Source: WHTB01 sp050699035 (GTDB taxonomy: Bacteria > Actinomycetota > Actinomycetes > Propionibacteriales > Nocardioidaceae). Taken from it: DNA of 7,805 bases. Below, piece by piece: positions 1 to 5,711 of the stretch; the first letter of the stretch is position 1; every line of letters begins with the position of its first letter. The stretch covers positions 1 to 7,805 of the forward strand of contig JBOHDE010000190.1 in assembly GCA_050699035.1 (NCBI GenBank). The letters are read 5' to 3'. Below the pieces are notes generated by a model. The model saw nothing but the letters and a program-made list of their open reading frames with translations. It did not search any database and was not told the DNA's origin. A program made the position numbers and the translations under genes.

Positions 1-563
1 CCACAGCCGTCGACCGCGACGGCCTTGACCGGCTCGTCGGTCAGGTCCTCGATCGCACCGCGGATCGCCTGCTGCACGGGATGGTCGGGGTCGCGGTACG
101 TCGCGAGGTCCCAGCCGTTGACCACCGCGGTCGCCAGCATCGCGGCGTGCTTGCCGCTGCAGTTCATCAGGATCGGTGCGCGCTCGGTGCCGGCGCGGAC
201 CGCCTCCTCCCGCATCCAGTCCTCGACCGGCAGGTCGGGCGGCGTCTGCAGGGCGGACTCGTCCAGGCCGGCCCCGGCCAGGATCCGACGTACCCCGTCG
301 ATGTGAAAGTCCTCGCCGGAGTGGGACGCGGCGGCAAGCGCGAGCAGCTCGGGCGGAAGGTCGAGCCCACACCGCAGCATGCCGACCGCCTGGAACGGCT
401 TGTTGCACGAGCGCGGGAACATCGGCGAGGTAACGTCGCCGACCGACCACAGAAGTACGCCGTCCGGGCCCAGCGCCACGACCGACCCGTAGTGATGACC
501 CTCCACGAAGCCGGAGCGGACGACATCGGCCACGACAACTGGTGGCCCAACAGGAGCAGTCAC
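1..563 (-). CDS. L-asparaginase, Asparaginase_II (AnsA, Rhizobium etli-type) family, 3'-truncated by window edge
   Basis: This is the N-terminal 187 residues of a protein that hydrolyses L-asparagine to aspartate and ammonia, probably in the cytoplasm since no signal peptide is seen. The family is identified by its motifs in order: RSGFVEGHHYG (16-26), SCNKPFQA (52-59, with the SxxK pair S52/K55), ASHSGEDFH (79-87), NCSGKHAAML (134-143) and DGC (185-187) at the window edge. In the characterised Rhizobium etli enzyme these positions include the Ser/Lys catalytic pairs and the Cys/Lys/Cys metal-site residues; that is family knowledge, and here I see only the matching residues. The family usually has about 320-340 residues, so roughly 40 percent lies outside the window. 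The GTG start at 563 begins the conserved N-terminus (MTAPVGPPVVVADVVRSG) and sits 7 nt after a TAGGGT -10 element; no Shine-Dalgarno sequence is visible. It diverges from cysC with a gap of only 24 nt. Confidence 0.9.
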   Translation of the reverse strand, partial: MTAPVGPPVVVADVVRSGFVEGHHYGSVVALGPDGVLLWSVGDVTSPMFPRSCNKPFQAVGMLRCGLDLPPELLALAAASHSGEDFHIDGVRRILAGAGLDESALQTPPDLPVEDWMREEAVRAGTERAPILMNCSGKHAAMLATAVVNGWDLATYRDPDHPVQQAIRGAIEDLTDEPVKAVAVDGC

Positions 564-570
564 GGACGCG

Positions 571-576
571 ACCCTA
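571..576 (-). promoter_or_regulatory. predicted -10 element of a leaderless asparaginase promoter
   Basis: On the minus strand TAGGGT fits the actinobacterial TANNNT -10 and lies exactly 7 nt upstream of the GTG at 563, so transcription would begin at or next to the start codon. No ribosome-binding site is present, which agrees with a leaderless mRNA. The hexamer shares two base pairs with the opposing cysC -10. No good -35 was recognised. This is inferred from spacing and not measured. Confidence 0.45.
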
Positions 577-580
577 CAAT
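575..580 (+). promoter_or_regulatory. predicted -10 element of a leaderless cysC promoter
   Basis: TACAAT is close to the TATAAT consensus and ends 7 nt before the GTG at 588, the spacing expected for a leaderless transcript starting at the G of the start codon. There is no Shine-Dalgarno sequence upstream. It overlaps the opposing asparaginase -10 by 2 bp, so the two promoters probably cannot be occupied together. The upstream promoter region lies inside the asparaginase coding sequence. No clear -35 was found. Confidence 0.55.
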
Positions 581-587
581 CCGTGGG

Positions 588-1766
588 GTGCCGACCCAGT
601 GGACTCCCTCCGCCCGCGAGCTGGACGACCTCGAGCTGGTGTTGATCGGGGCTCTTGACGGCCCGCTGGTGCTGCAGCTGCCGCACTCGACCCGCGCCGA
701 GGAGACTCTGGAGCTGACCGACCCCGAGGGCTTGCCGCTGGCGACCTACGACGTCGGCACCGGTGCGGTGACAGCGCTCGCGCATCCCGAGTTCGGCCCG
801 TTTCGCCGCTACCACCGGACGCCCGCCGAGATCCGCGCCCTGCACCCGAACGCACTCGCCGTCGCCGTGACCGCTCCGCTGACCCGGGACGCCGCCGAGC
901 TCATCCACGCGGCCGCGCGGATCGAGGGCGCTGTCGCGCTGCTGCTCGCCTATGTCGGCACGGGATCGCCGCGAGGGTTGTCGGGGCCTGCGCTGGTACG
1001 GGCGACGCTCGCGGCGGCGGAGCTGATGCCCTGGGGGGCCGAGGTGGTCGCGGTCGCCGCCGCCCGGCGAGACGACGCGGAGGCCGATGCGGCGTTCCGC
1101 GACGACGTCGCGCTGGCCTTCGCCGACCAGGTCCTCCACCTCCCCGCCGACGAGAGGGCCGAGCTGCCTGACCCGGTGGCGGCGGTCGTCGCTCGGGACC
1201 GGCCCGATCGCGACCGGCGCGGCCTCGTGGTGTTCTTCACCGGGCTGTCCGGCTCGGGCAAGTCGACGCTGGCGCGCGCGCTCCACGACGTACTCCTGGA
1301 GCGTGGGGACCGCACCGTCACGTCGCTCGACGGGGACGTGGTCCGCCGGCACCTGTCGGCCGGGCTCGGGTTCAGCCGGGCCGACCGGGAGGCCAACATC
1401 GGCCGGATCGGCTGGGTGGCCGCCGAGGTCGCCCGGCACGGCGGCGTGGCCCTCTGTTCGCCGATCGCGCCGTTCGACCGCACCCGGCGCGAGGTCCGGG
1501 CGATGGTCGAGGCGGCCGGCGGCGGCTTCGTGCTCGTCCACGTGTCCACGCCGTTGGCCGAATGCGAGCGGCGCGATCGCAAGGGGCTGTACGCGAGCGC
1601 GCGGGCCGGCGAGATCCCCGATTTCACCGGTGTCAGCTCGCCGTACGAGGTGCCGGACGACGCCGAGGTGACCGTCGACACCACCGGCCGCAGCATCGCC
1701 AGCGCACTCGACGACGTACTCGAGACGCTGCACGAAGCCGGCTGGCTCCGCCCGCTGTCGCACTAG
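588..1766 (+). CDS. cysC: adenylylsulfate kinase with degenerate ATP-sulfurylase-like N-terminal domain
   Basis: This 392-residue protein phosphorylates the 3'-OH of APS with ATP to give PAPS, the second step of sulfate activation. The kinase domain spans about residues 210-390. It has the Walker A loop GLSGSGKST (219-227), LDGD (247-250), RHL and GFSRADREANIGR (261-273), SPIAPF (291-296), and the APS-binding stretch KGLYASARAGEIPDFTG (332-348) followed by SPYEVP. Residues 1-205 are not part of a minimal CysC (about 200 aa). ELDDLELVLIGALDGPL (11-27) resembles the LCDLELLLNGG-F-SPL segment of ATP sulfurylases, but the QxRN and HxGH catalytic motifs expected near residues 90-110 are absent, so I infer a non-catalytic remnant. 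The GTG at 588 is chosen because a TACAAT -10 lies 7 nt upstream and the family-like sequence begins there; the open frame further upstream is antisense to the asparaginase gene. The stop is followed after 71 nt by cysD on the same strand, with the partner enzymes. Confidence 0.9.
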   Translation: MPTQWTPSARELDDLELVLIGALDGPLVLQLPHSTRAEETLELTDPEGLPLATYDVGTGAVTALAHPEFGPFRRYHRTPAEIRALHPNALAVAVTAPLTRDAAELIHAAARIEGAVALLLAYVGTGSPRGLSGPALVRATLAAAELMPWGAEVVAVAAARRDDAEADAAFRDDVALAFADQVLHLPADERAELPDPVAAVVARDRPDRDRRGLVVFFTGLSGSGKSTLARALHDVLLERGDRTVTSLDGDVVRRHLSAGLGFSRADREANIGRIGWVAAEVARHGGVALCSPIAPFDRTRREVRAMVEAAGGGFVLVHVSTPLAECERRDRKGLYASARAGEIPDFTGVSSPYEVPDDAEVTVDTTGRSIASALDDVLETLHEAGWLRPLSH

Positions 1767-1773
1767 GTGGACG

Positions 1774-1815
1774 GCCCCGCCGGGGGTGCCTCGGATCGTC
1801 TAGATTTGGCGGGGC
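1774..1815. promoter_or_regulatory. 8-bp inverted repeat flanking a possible cysD -10 box
   Basis: GCCCCGCC (1774-1781) and GGCGGGGC (1808-1815) are perfect reverse complements separated by 26 nt. Between them TAGATT (1801-1806) fits a TANNNT -10 box, which would give a start near 1812 and a leader of about 25 nt carrying the cysD ribosome-binding site. The dyad could be an operator for a sulfur regulator or an RNA stem between cysC and cysD. In a GC-rich genome such an 8-bp pair can arise by chance, and no good -35 was found. Confidence 0.3.
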
Positions 1816-1824
1816 TTCCCACCT

Positions 1825-1830
1825 GGAGGG
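1825..1830 (+). promoter_or_regulatory. cysD ribosome-binding site
   Basis: GGAGGG ends 7 nt before the ATG at 1838, an optimal Shine-Dalgarno spacing. It fixes the cysD start and contrasts with cysC just upstream, which has none. Confidence 0.8.
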
Positions 1831-1837
1831 TTACTGC

Positions 1838-2749
1838 ATGACGGCGCAGACTGACTACCGCCTGAGCCAGCTCGACGAGCTCGAGGCGGAGTCGATCCAC
1901 GTCTTCCGCGAGGTCGCGGCGGAGTTTGAGAAGCCGGTGCTGATGTTCTCGGGCGGCAAGGACTCGATCTGCATGATGCGGCTGGCCGAGAAGGCGTTCT
2001 ACCCCGCCAAGATCCCGTTCCCCGTGCTCCAGGTGGACACCGGGTACGACTTCGCCGAGGTGCTGGAGACCCGCGACCACTGGGTCGACCGGCTGGGCGT
2101 ACGGCTGGTCGTCGCGTCGGTCGAGAAGGCGATCGCCGACGGGGTCGTGGTCGACGACGGGAAGACCAGCCGCAACCGACTGCAGATCGGCACGCTGCTG
2201 GACGTACTCGAGCAGGAAGGGTTCACGGCCGCGTTCGGAGGTGGCCGCCGGGACGAGGAGAAGGCCCGCGCTAAGGAGCGCATCTACTCCCACCGCGACG
2301 ACTTCGGCCAGTGGGACCCGAAGAACCAGCGCCCCGAGGTGTGGTCGCTCTACAACGGCCGGATCCGGGAGGGCGAGCACATGCGGGTGTTCCCGCTGTC
2401 GAACTGGACCGAGCTCGACGTCTGGCACTACATCGGCCGCGAGCAGATCGAGATCCCGTCGATCTACTTCGCGCACCGGCGCCGCGTGTTCGAGCGCGAC
2501 GGCATGCTGCTCAGCGAGTCGGACAACGTCACACTCAAGGCCGGCGAGACAGTGACCGAGCGGACCGTGCGGTTCCGTACCGTCGGGGACATGACGCTGA
2601 CCGGCTGCGTGGAGAGCGCGGCGTCGACGACCGCCGAGATCATCGAGGAGGTCGCGGCGTCCCGGGTCACCGAGCGCGGCGCGACCCGTGGCGACGACCG
2701 GTTCAGCGAGGCCGCGATGGAGGACCGCAAGCGGGAGGGCTACTTCTGA
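1838..2749 (+). CDS. cysD: sulfate adenylyltransferase subunit 2 (ATP sulfurylase, PP-loop subunit)
   Basis: CysD is the catalytic subunit of the heterodimeric ATP sulfurylase: it forms APS and pyrophosphate from sulfate and ATP, driven by the GTPase CysN. The 303-residue protein has the usual family length (about 300). It shows the PP-loop SGGKDS (38-43), KAFYPAKIPFPVLQVDT (52-68), GGGRRDEEKARAKERIYS (134-151), FGQWDPKNQRPEVW (156-169) and VFPLSNWTELDVWHYI (184-199), all strongly conserved in CysD. SGGKDS replaces the SIGKDS seen in E. coli CysD; both fit the PP-loop pattern. The ATG is chosen from the GGAGGG site 7 nt upstream and the family N-terminus; the frame is open further upstream but overlaps cysC without family similarity. 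The last codon overlaps the cysN start by one base, implying translational coupling and equal production of the two subunits. Confidence 0.96.
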   Translation: MTAQTDYRLSQLDELEAESIHVFREVAAEFEKPVLMFSGGKDSICMMRLAEKAFYPAKIPFPVLQVDTGYDFAEVLETRDHWVDRLGVRLVVASVEKAIADGVVVDDGKTSRNRLQIGTLLDVLEQEGFTAAFGGGRRDEEKARAKERIYSHRDDFGQWDPKNQRPEVWSLYNGRIREGEHMRVFPLSNWTELDVWHYIGREQIEIPSIYFAHRRRVFERDGMLLSESDNVTLKAGETVTERTVRFRTVGDMTLTGCVESAASTTAEIIEEVAASRVTERGATRGDDRFSEAAMEDRKREGYF

Positions 2750-3999
2750 TGGACCTGCTGCGGTTCGCCACGGCCGGCTCGGTCGACGACGGCAAGTCGA
2801 CGCTGATCGGCCGGCTGCTGCTCGACTCGAAGGCGATCTTCGAGGACCAGCTCGAGGCGGTGGAGCAGACGTCGGTGGCACGGGGGTACGACTACACCGA
2901 CCTGGCGCTGCTCACCGACGGGCTGCGGTCGGAGCGGGAGCAGGGCATCACCATCGACGTGGCGTACCGCTACTTCGCGACCCCGCGGCGCAAGTTCATC
3001 ATCGCCGACACCCCGGGGCATGTTCAGTACACCCGCAATATGGTGACCGGCGCGTCGACGGCCAACCTCGGCCTCGTACTCGTCGATGCCCGGCAGGGTC
3101 TGACCGAGCAGTCGCGGCGGCATGCGGTCATCCTGTCGCTGCTGCGCGTGCCGCACCTCGTGCTGGCCGTGAACAAGATGGATCTGGTCGGCTATGACGA
3201 GGCGGTTTACGAGCAGATCCAGGCCGACTTCCAGTCGTTCGCGACCAAGCTGACCATCCCCGACCTGACCGTGATCCCGATCTCGGCCCTCAAGGGCGAC
3301 AACGTCGTGACCCGCTCGACGAACATGCCGTGGTATGAGGGGCCGTCGCTGCTGCACCACCTCGAGCACGTCCACGTGGCGTCCGACCGCGACCTGGTCG
3401 ACACCCGGTTCCCGGTGCAGTACGTCGTACGCCCCAAGTCCGACGACTTCCACGACTACCGGGGGTACGCGGGGCGGGTCGCCGGCGGCGTGCTCAAGCC
3501 CGGCGACGAGGTGCTCGTGCTGCCGAGCGGGTTCACCACGACGATCGAGGCCATCGACAACTTCGACCAGGAGGTGGCCGAGGCGTTCCCGCCGATGTCG
3601 GTGACCGTGCGGCTGGCCGACGACCTCGACGTGTCGCGCGGCGACATGATCTGCCGGCCGCACAACGCCCCCAAACCGAGCCAGGACATCGACGCGATGG
3701 TCTGCTGGATGGACACCGCGCCGCTGCGGCCGCGTCAGAAGCTCGCGATCAAACACACCACCCGCGCCGGCCGCGCGCTGGTCAAGGACGTGCAGTACCG
3801 GCTCGACGTCAATACGCTGCACCGCGACCAGGAGACCAAGGAGCTGGCGCTGAACGAGATCGGCCGGATCCAGCTCCGGACGACGGTGCCGCTGCTGTGC
3901 GACCCGTACAGCAAGAACCGCACCACCGGCTCGTTCGTGCTGATCGACGAGGCGACCGGCGTGACCGTCGGCGCCGGCATGATCCTCTCCGCCGACTGA
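2749..3999 (+). CDS. cysN: sulfate adenylyltransferase subunit 1 (GTPase subunit of ATP sulfurylase)
   Basis: CysN is the translation-factor-like GTPase that partners CysD and couples GTP hydrolysis to APS synthesis. The 416 residues contain the GTPase motifs in order: G1 GSVDDGKST (10-18), the G2 region QGITIDVAYR (65-74), G3 DTPGH (87-91), G4 NKMD (142-145) and G5 SALKG (179-183). EF-Tu-like beta-barrel domains follow from about residue 220. TDGLRSEREQGITIDVAYRYF is typical of CysN rather than EF-Tu or EF1A. The protein stops after the barrel domains and has no C-terminal APS kinase domain, unlike the CysNC fusions of mycobacteria and some other bacteria; the kinase is supplied by the separate upstream cysC. 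The ATG overlaps the cysD TGA by one base (TGATG). The coding sequence is followed by a hairpin-rich gap. Confidence 0.96.
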   Translation: MDLLRFATAGSVDDGKSTLIGRLLLDSKAIFEDQLEAVEQTSVARGYDYTDLALLTDGLRSEREQGITIDVAYRYFATPRRKFIIADTPGHVQYTRNMVTGASTANLGLVLVDARQGLTEQSRRHAVILSLLRVPHLVLAVNKMDLVGYDEAVYEQIQADFQSFATKLTIPDLTVIPISALKGDNVVTRSTNMPWYEGPSLLHHLEHVHVASDRDLVDTRFPVQYVVRPKSDDFHDYRGYAGRVAGGVLKPGDEVLVLPSGFTTTIEAIDNFDQEVAEAFPPMSVTVRLADDLDVSRGDMICRPHNAPKPSQDIDAMVCWMDTAPLRPRQKLAIKHTTRAGRALVKDVQYRLDVNTLHRDQETKELALNEIGRIQLRTTVPLLCDPYSKNRTTGSFVLIDEATGVTVGAGMILSAD

Positions 4000-4026
4000 C
4001 CCCTGCCCGGCCGCCTGTCCCAGTTC

Positions 4027-4047
4027 TTCGCGCCGAGGTCGCGCGAA
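4027..4047. terminator. hairpin 27 nt after cysN, candidate terminator
   Basis: TTCGCGC (4027-4033) and GCGCGAA (4041-4047) form a perfect 7-bp stem with a 7-nt loop, 27 nt after the cysN stop codon. There is no U-tract after it, which is common for proposed actinobacterial terminators but makes the call weak. It is the first of four hairpins in the 218-bp gap before the phosphoribosyltransferase gene, and its 5' part can also pair with 4177-4184. Confidence 0.4.
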
Positions 4048-4080
4048 TGTCGGACCGGTGGCGACTCACCCCCACCCGTA

Positions 4081-4120
4081 CCCGACCATCCCCACGCCTG
4101 CAGGACTGGGGATGATCGGG
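4081..4120. repeat. long imperfect inverted repeat (14-bp arms, one mismatch)
   Basis: The arm at 4081-4094 is complementary to 4107-4120 at 13 of 14 positions; the exception is C4086 opposite A4115. The 12-nt loop contains the palindrome CCTGCAGG (4097-4104). As RNA or cruciform DNA this is a strong stem. Terminator, structured leader or protein-binding site are all possible; no T-run follows. Confidence 0.6.
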
Positions 4121-4143
4121 AACGGCACGGGCCCGTGCCGTTC
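4120..4143. repeat. 24-bp perfect palindrome
   Basis: GAACGGCACGGG (4120-4131) is followed directly by its exact reverse complement (4132-4143) with no spacer. Complementarity ends at the next base on both sides. It abuts the preceding hairpin, sharing G4120. The perfect symmetry fits a dimeric protein-binding site or a rho-independent-type stem without U-tract; the sequence does not decide between them. Confidence 0.7.
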
Positions 4144-4151
4144 GGGAGCCC

Positions 4152-4184
4152 CGCGCCGACCGACACCCGTGCAAGGTCGGCGCG
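4152..4184. repeat. 10-bp perfect stem upstream of the phosphoribosyltransferase gene
   Basis: CGCGCCGACC (4152-4161) and GGTCGGCGCG (4175-4184) are exact reverse complements with a 13-nt loop. The stem ends 33 nt before the ATG at 4218, so in a transcript coming from upstream it would sit just 5' of the translation start region. Part of the 3' arm (4177-4184) can instead pair with 4029-4036. Confidence 0.6.
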
Positions 4185-4217
4185 AGATGAGGGCGCGTGA
4201 GGGGGTATGACGGGGGT

Positions 4218-4871
4218 ATGGGGTTCCGTCTGCCGTACGTCGACAGGGCGCAGGCCGGTCGGGTCCTCGCGACCCACCTCTCCGACGCCCGCGCGGACTT
4301 GGTGCTCGGTTTGCCGCGGGGCGGGGTGGCGGTCGCCGCGCCGGTGGCGGCCGCTCTCGAGGTCCCGCTCGACGCGTGGTGCGTCCGCAAGATCGGCGTG
4401 CCGGGTCAGCCGGAGCTCGCCCTCGGGGCCGTGGCCAGCGGCGGTGTGCGCGTCCTCGACGACGCTCTGGCGCGCCGAGCGGGGCTCACGGCCGACGACG
4501 TCGAAGCCCTCACCGCGCGGGAGCTGGCCGAGCTGGCCCGCAAGGAGCGCACACTGCGCCCGGGCCGCCCACCGGTCGACGTGGCGGACCGGCAGGTCCT
4601 GGTCGTCGACGACGGTCTCGCCACCGGCGCGTCCGCCCGGGCCGCATGCCTGGCCCTGCGCGCAGCCGGCGCCGCCTCCGTCGTACTCGCGGTCCCGGTC
4701 GCGCCGCAGCAGGGCCTCGACGACATCGCGCCGGTAGTCGACGGCATCGTCTGTCCGGCGACCCCGCCGCACTTCTGGGCGGTCGGCCATTGGTACGACG
4801 ACTTCAGCGAGGTCACCGACCGCGAGGTGGTGGCGCTGCTCAGCGCGAGTGCTTCTCCAGGAACGTCATGA
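4218..4871 (+). CDS. phosphoribosyltransferase family protein (free-standing, type I PRTase fold)
   Basis: The protein has 217 residues. Its PRPP-binding loop VLVVDDGLATGAS (127-139) matches the PRTase signature of two acidic residues followed by TG. Other stretches mark the subfamily found alone or fused to dienelactone-hydrolase-like domains in actinobacteria: LGLPRGGVAVAAPVA (30-44), RKIGVPGQPELALGAVA (57-73) and the C-terminal HFWAVGHWYDDFSEVTDREV (185-204). The substrate is unknown in this subfamily; I would not assign a purine or pyrimidine salvage role. No signal peptide or membrane segment is present. The ATG at 4218 matches the usual N-terminus (MGFRLPYVDRAQAGRVLA). A GTG at 4197 is in frame but adds a glycine-rich non-conserved leader. 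The 3' end overlaps the convergent hydrolase gene by 32 nt. Confidence 0.85.
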   Translation: MGFRLPYVDRAQAGRVLATHLSDARADLVLGLPRGGVAVAAPVAAALEVPLDAWCVRKIGVPGQPELALGAVASGGVRVLDDALARRAGLTADDVEALTARELAELARKERTLRPGRPPVDVADRQVLVVDDGLATGASARAACLALRAAGAASVVLAVPVAPQQGLDDIAPVVDGIVCPATPPHFWAVGHWYDDFSEVTDREVVALLSASASPGTS

Positions 4872-5661
4872 ACTCGCCCCGGTAGAACGCCGACGGCTCG
4901 TCCAGCCCCAGCATCATCATGGCGTGCCCGCCCTCCTTGAGCAGCACGTACTCCTTGTCCTTGGCGGCGATCGCCTGGTGGACCGCCCGGTGCTCCTCCA
5001 GGTTCATGCCGAGGTCGTCGCGGGCCGCAACGCCCAGCACGGGTACGTCGATCCGCTTCGCGAGCACCGCCGGGTCGTCCGACGGGGACGGGCCGGTGTA
5101 GAACGCGTGTGGCCAGCCCCCGGACAGGTCGACGACGGCATCGAGGTCGTGGTCGGGACGCGCCGCGGCCGACAGTGTCACGGACCCGCCCCGTGACCCA
5201 CCGACAGCGATCACGGTCTCCGCGCCCCGCGACCGCAGCTCCTCGGTCGCCGCGAGCAGGTCCAGGTCGAAGCCCTCGCCCGTCTCGCAGCCGCTGTAGC
5301 CGGAGCAGCGGCTGTCCATCGCGAGTACGTGGAAGCCGGCGTCGGCCAGCCAGGTCATCGCCGGCGCCCATCCGCACAGCGCGGTCGACGACGTCGTGTG
5401 CAGCAGTACCAGCCCGCGCGGCCCGTCTCCCAGCTCGACGGCGTACAGCTCCGTACCGTCCGACGCCTCGAAACCGACCTCCGTCGGCGCAGCCGCGCGC
5501 AGCTCCTCGCTCGAGCAGCGCTCGTCGATCGACGGCCGGGTCGGTGTGGCGGACGGGCTGACGGTCGTCGTCTCCCCGCCGGACGACGTCTCGCCGTCTT
5601 CGCCACATGCCGCCACCACGACGCACAGCAGCAGCGCCGGGAGAACACGAGTCACGATCAT
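4840..5661 (-). CDS. secreted lipoprotein alpha/beta hydrolase (dienelactone-hydrolase-like)
   Basis: This is a 273-residue predicted lipoprotein. The signal peptide MIVTRVLPALLLCVVVAAC ends in a lipobox (VAAC, lipidated Cys19) and is followed by a Ser/Thr/Gly/Glu-rich linker (about 20-45). The alpha/beta-hydrolase domain (about 60-270) has an LVLLHTTSS strand-loop (84-92), the nucleophile elbow GGSRG (154-158, Ser156), a likely acid in AARDD (212-216) and His246 in EGGHAMMM. The substrate is unknown; esterase or peptidase-like activity at the cell surface is an inference. Cys49, Cys96, Cys119 and Cys125 could form disulfides outside the cell. The ATG at 5661 is preferred to an in-frame GTG at 5667 because a TAGTCT -10 lies 8 nt before the ATG and only 2 nt before the GTG. 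No Shine-Dalgarno is visible. The gene is divergent from padR and probably repressed by it. Confidence 0.85.
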   Translation of the reverse strand: MIVTRVLPALLLCVVVAACGEDGETSSGGETTTVSPSATPTRPSIDERCSSEELRAAAPTEVGFEASDGTELYAVELGDGPRGLVLLHTTSSTALCGWAPAMTWLADAGFHVLAMDSRCSGYSGCETGEGFDLDLLAATEELRSRGAETVIAVGGSRGGSVTLSAAARPDHDLDAVVDLSGGWPHAFYTGPSPSDDPAVLAKRIDVPVLGVAARDDLGMNLEEHRAVHQAIAAKDKEYVLLKEGGHAMMMLGLDEPSAFYRGEFMTFLEKHSR

Positions 5662-5669
5662 GACCACGC

Positions 5670-5699
5670 AGACTATGACGGTGTTGACATAGTTGTCGT
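5670..5699 (-). promoter_or_regulatory. predicted promoter of the lipoprotein hydrolase gene
   Basis: On the minus strand ACGACA (5699-5694) and TAGTCT (5675-5670) are separated by 18 nt and resemble -35 and -10 elements (GACA part of TTGACA; TANNNT). The -10 ends 8 nt before the ATG at 5661, consistent with a leaderless or nearly leaderless transcript. The spacer is filled by the PadR-type operator. Confidence 0.45.
5672..5693. promoter_or_regulatory. PadR-type operator between padR and hydrolase
   Basis: The dyad has arms ACTATGAC (5672-5679) and GACATAGT (5686-5693), complementary at 7 of 8 positions around a 6-nt centre. Its core reads ATGA-N8-ACAT (5675-5690), one base from the ATGT-N8-ACAT motif described for PadR-family operators. 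It covers the padR -35 and lies within the -35/-10 spacer of the divergent hydrolase promoter. Further GACA/TGTC half-site copies at 5686-5697 and 5694-5707 extend the symmetry. Binding is inferred from motif and position. Confidence 0.6.
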
Positions 5700-5711
5700 T
5701 GCTGACAGGCT
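5684..5711 (+). promoter_or_regulatory. predicted leaderless padR promoter
   Basis: A consensus -35 TTGACA (5684-5689) is followed after 16 nt by CAGGCT (5706-5711), a weak -10 that keeps the key A and final T. The ATG follows 7 nt later at 5719. No ribosome-binding site is seen, in line with leaderless expression. The -35 lies in the right half of the proposed operator, so binding there would block the promoter. Confidence 0.5.

Noticed and set aside
81..587. Open frame extending the cysC reading frame about 169 codons upstream
   Set aside because: It lies antisense to the well-supported asparaginase gene, has low-complexity Arg/Gly-rich content, and the promoter and family-like sequence place the start at 588.
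1562..1837. Upstream extension of the cysD frame over cysC
   Set aside because: The Arg-rich translation is a shadow of cysC; the ribosome-binding site and CysD family start are at 1838.
1767..1837. SAM or other sulfur-related riboswitch before cysD
   Set aside because: The 71-nt gap is too short for a SAM-I aptamer and shows no recognisable core elements; only a simple dyad is present.
2311..2748. Upstream extension of the cysN frame over cysD
   Set aside because: No family similarity; the GTPase N-terminus begins at the ATG at 2749, which is coupled to the cysD stop.
1763..3822. Long minus-strand frames opposite cysD and cysN
   Set aside because: Typical shadow frames of GC-rich genes; the translations are His/Arg/Asp-rich and show no domain.
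4207..4737. Plus-strand frame starting at the first ATG of the tandem repeat
   Set aside because: The translation is Arg/Ser/Pro-rich with no motif; the PRTase frame from 4218 carries all conserved residues.
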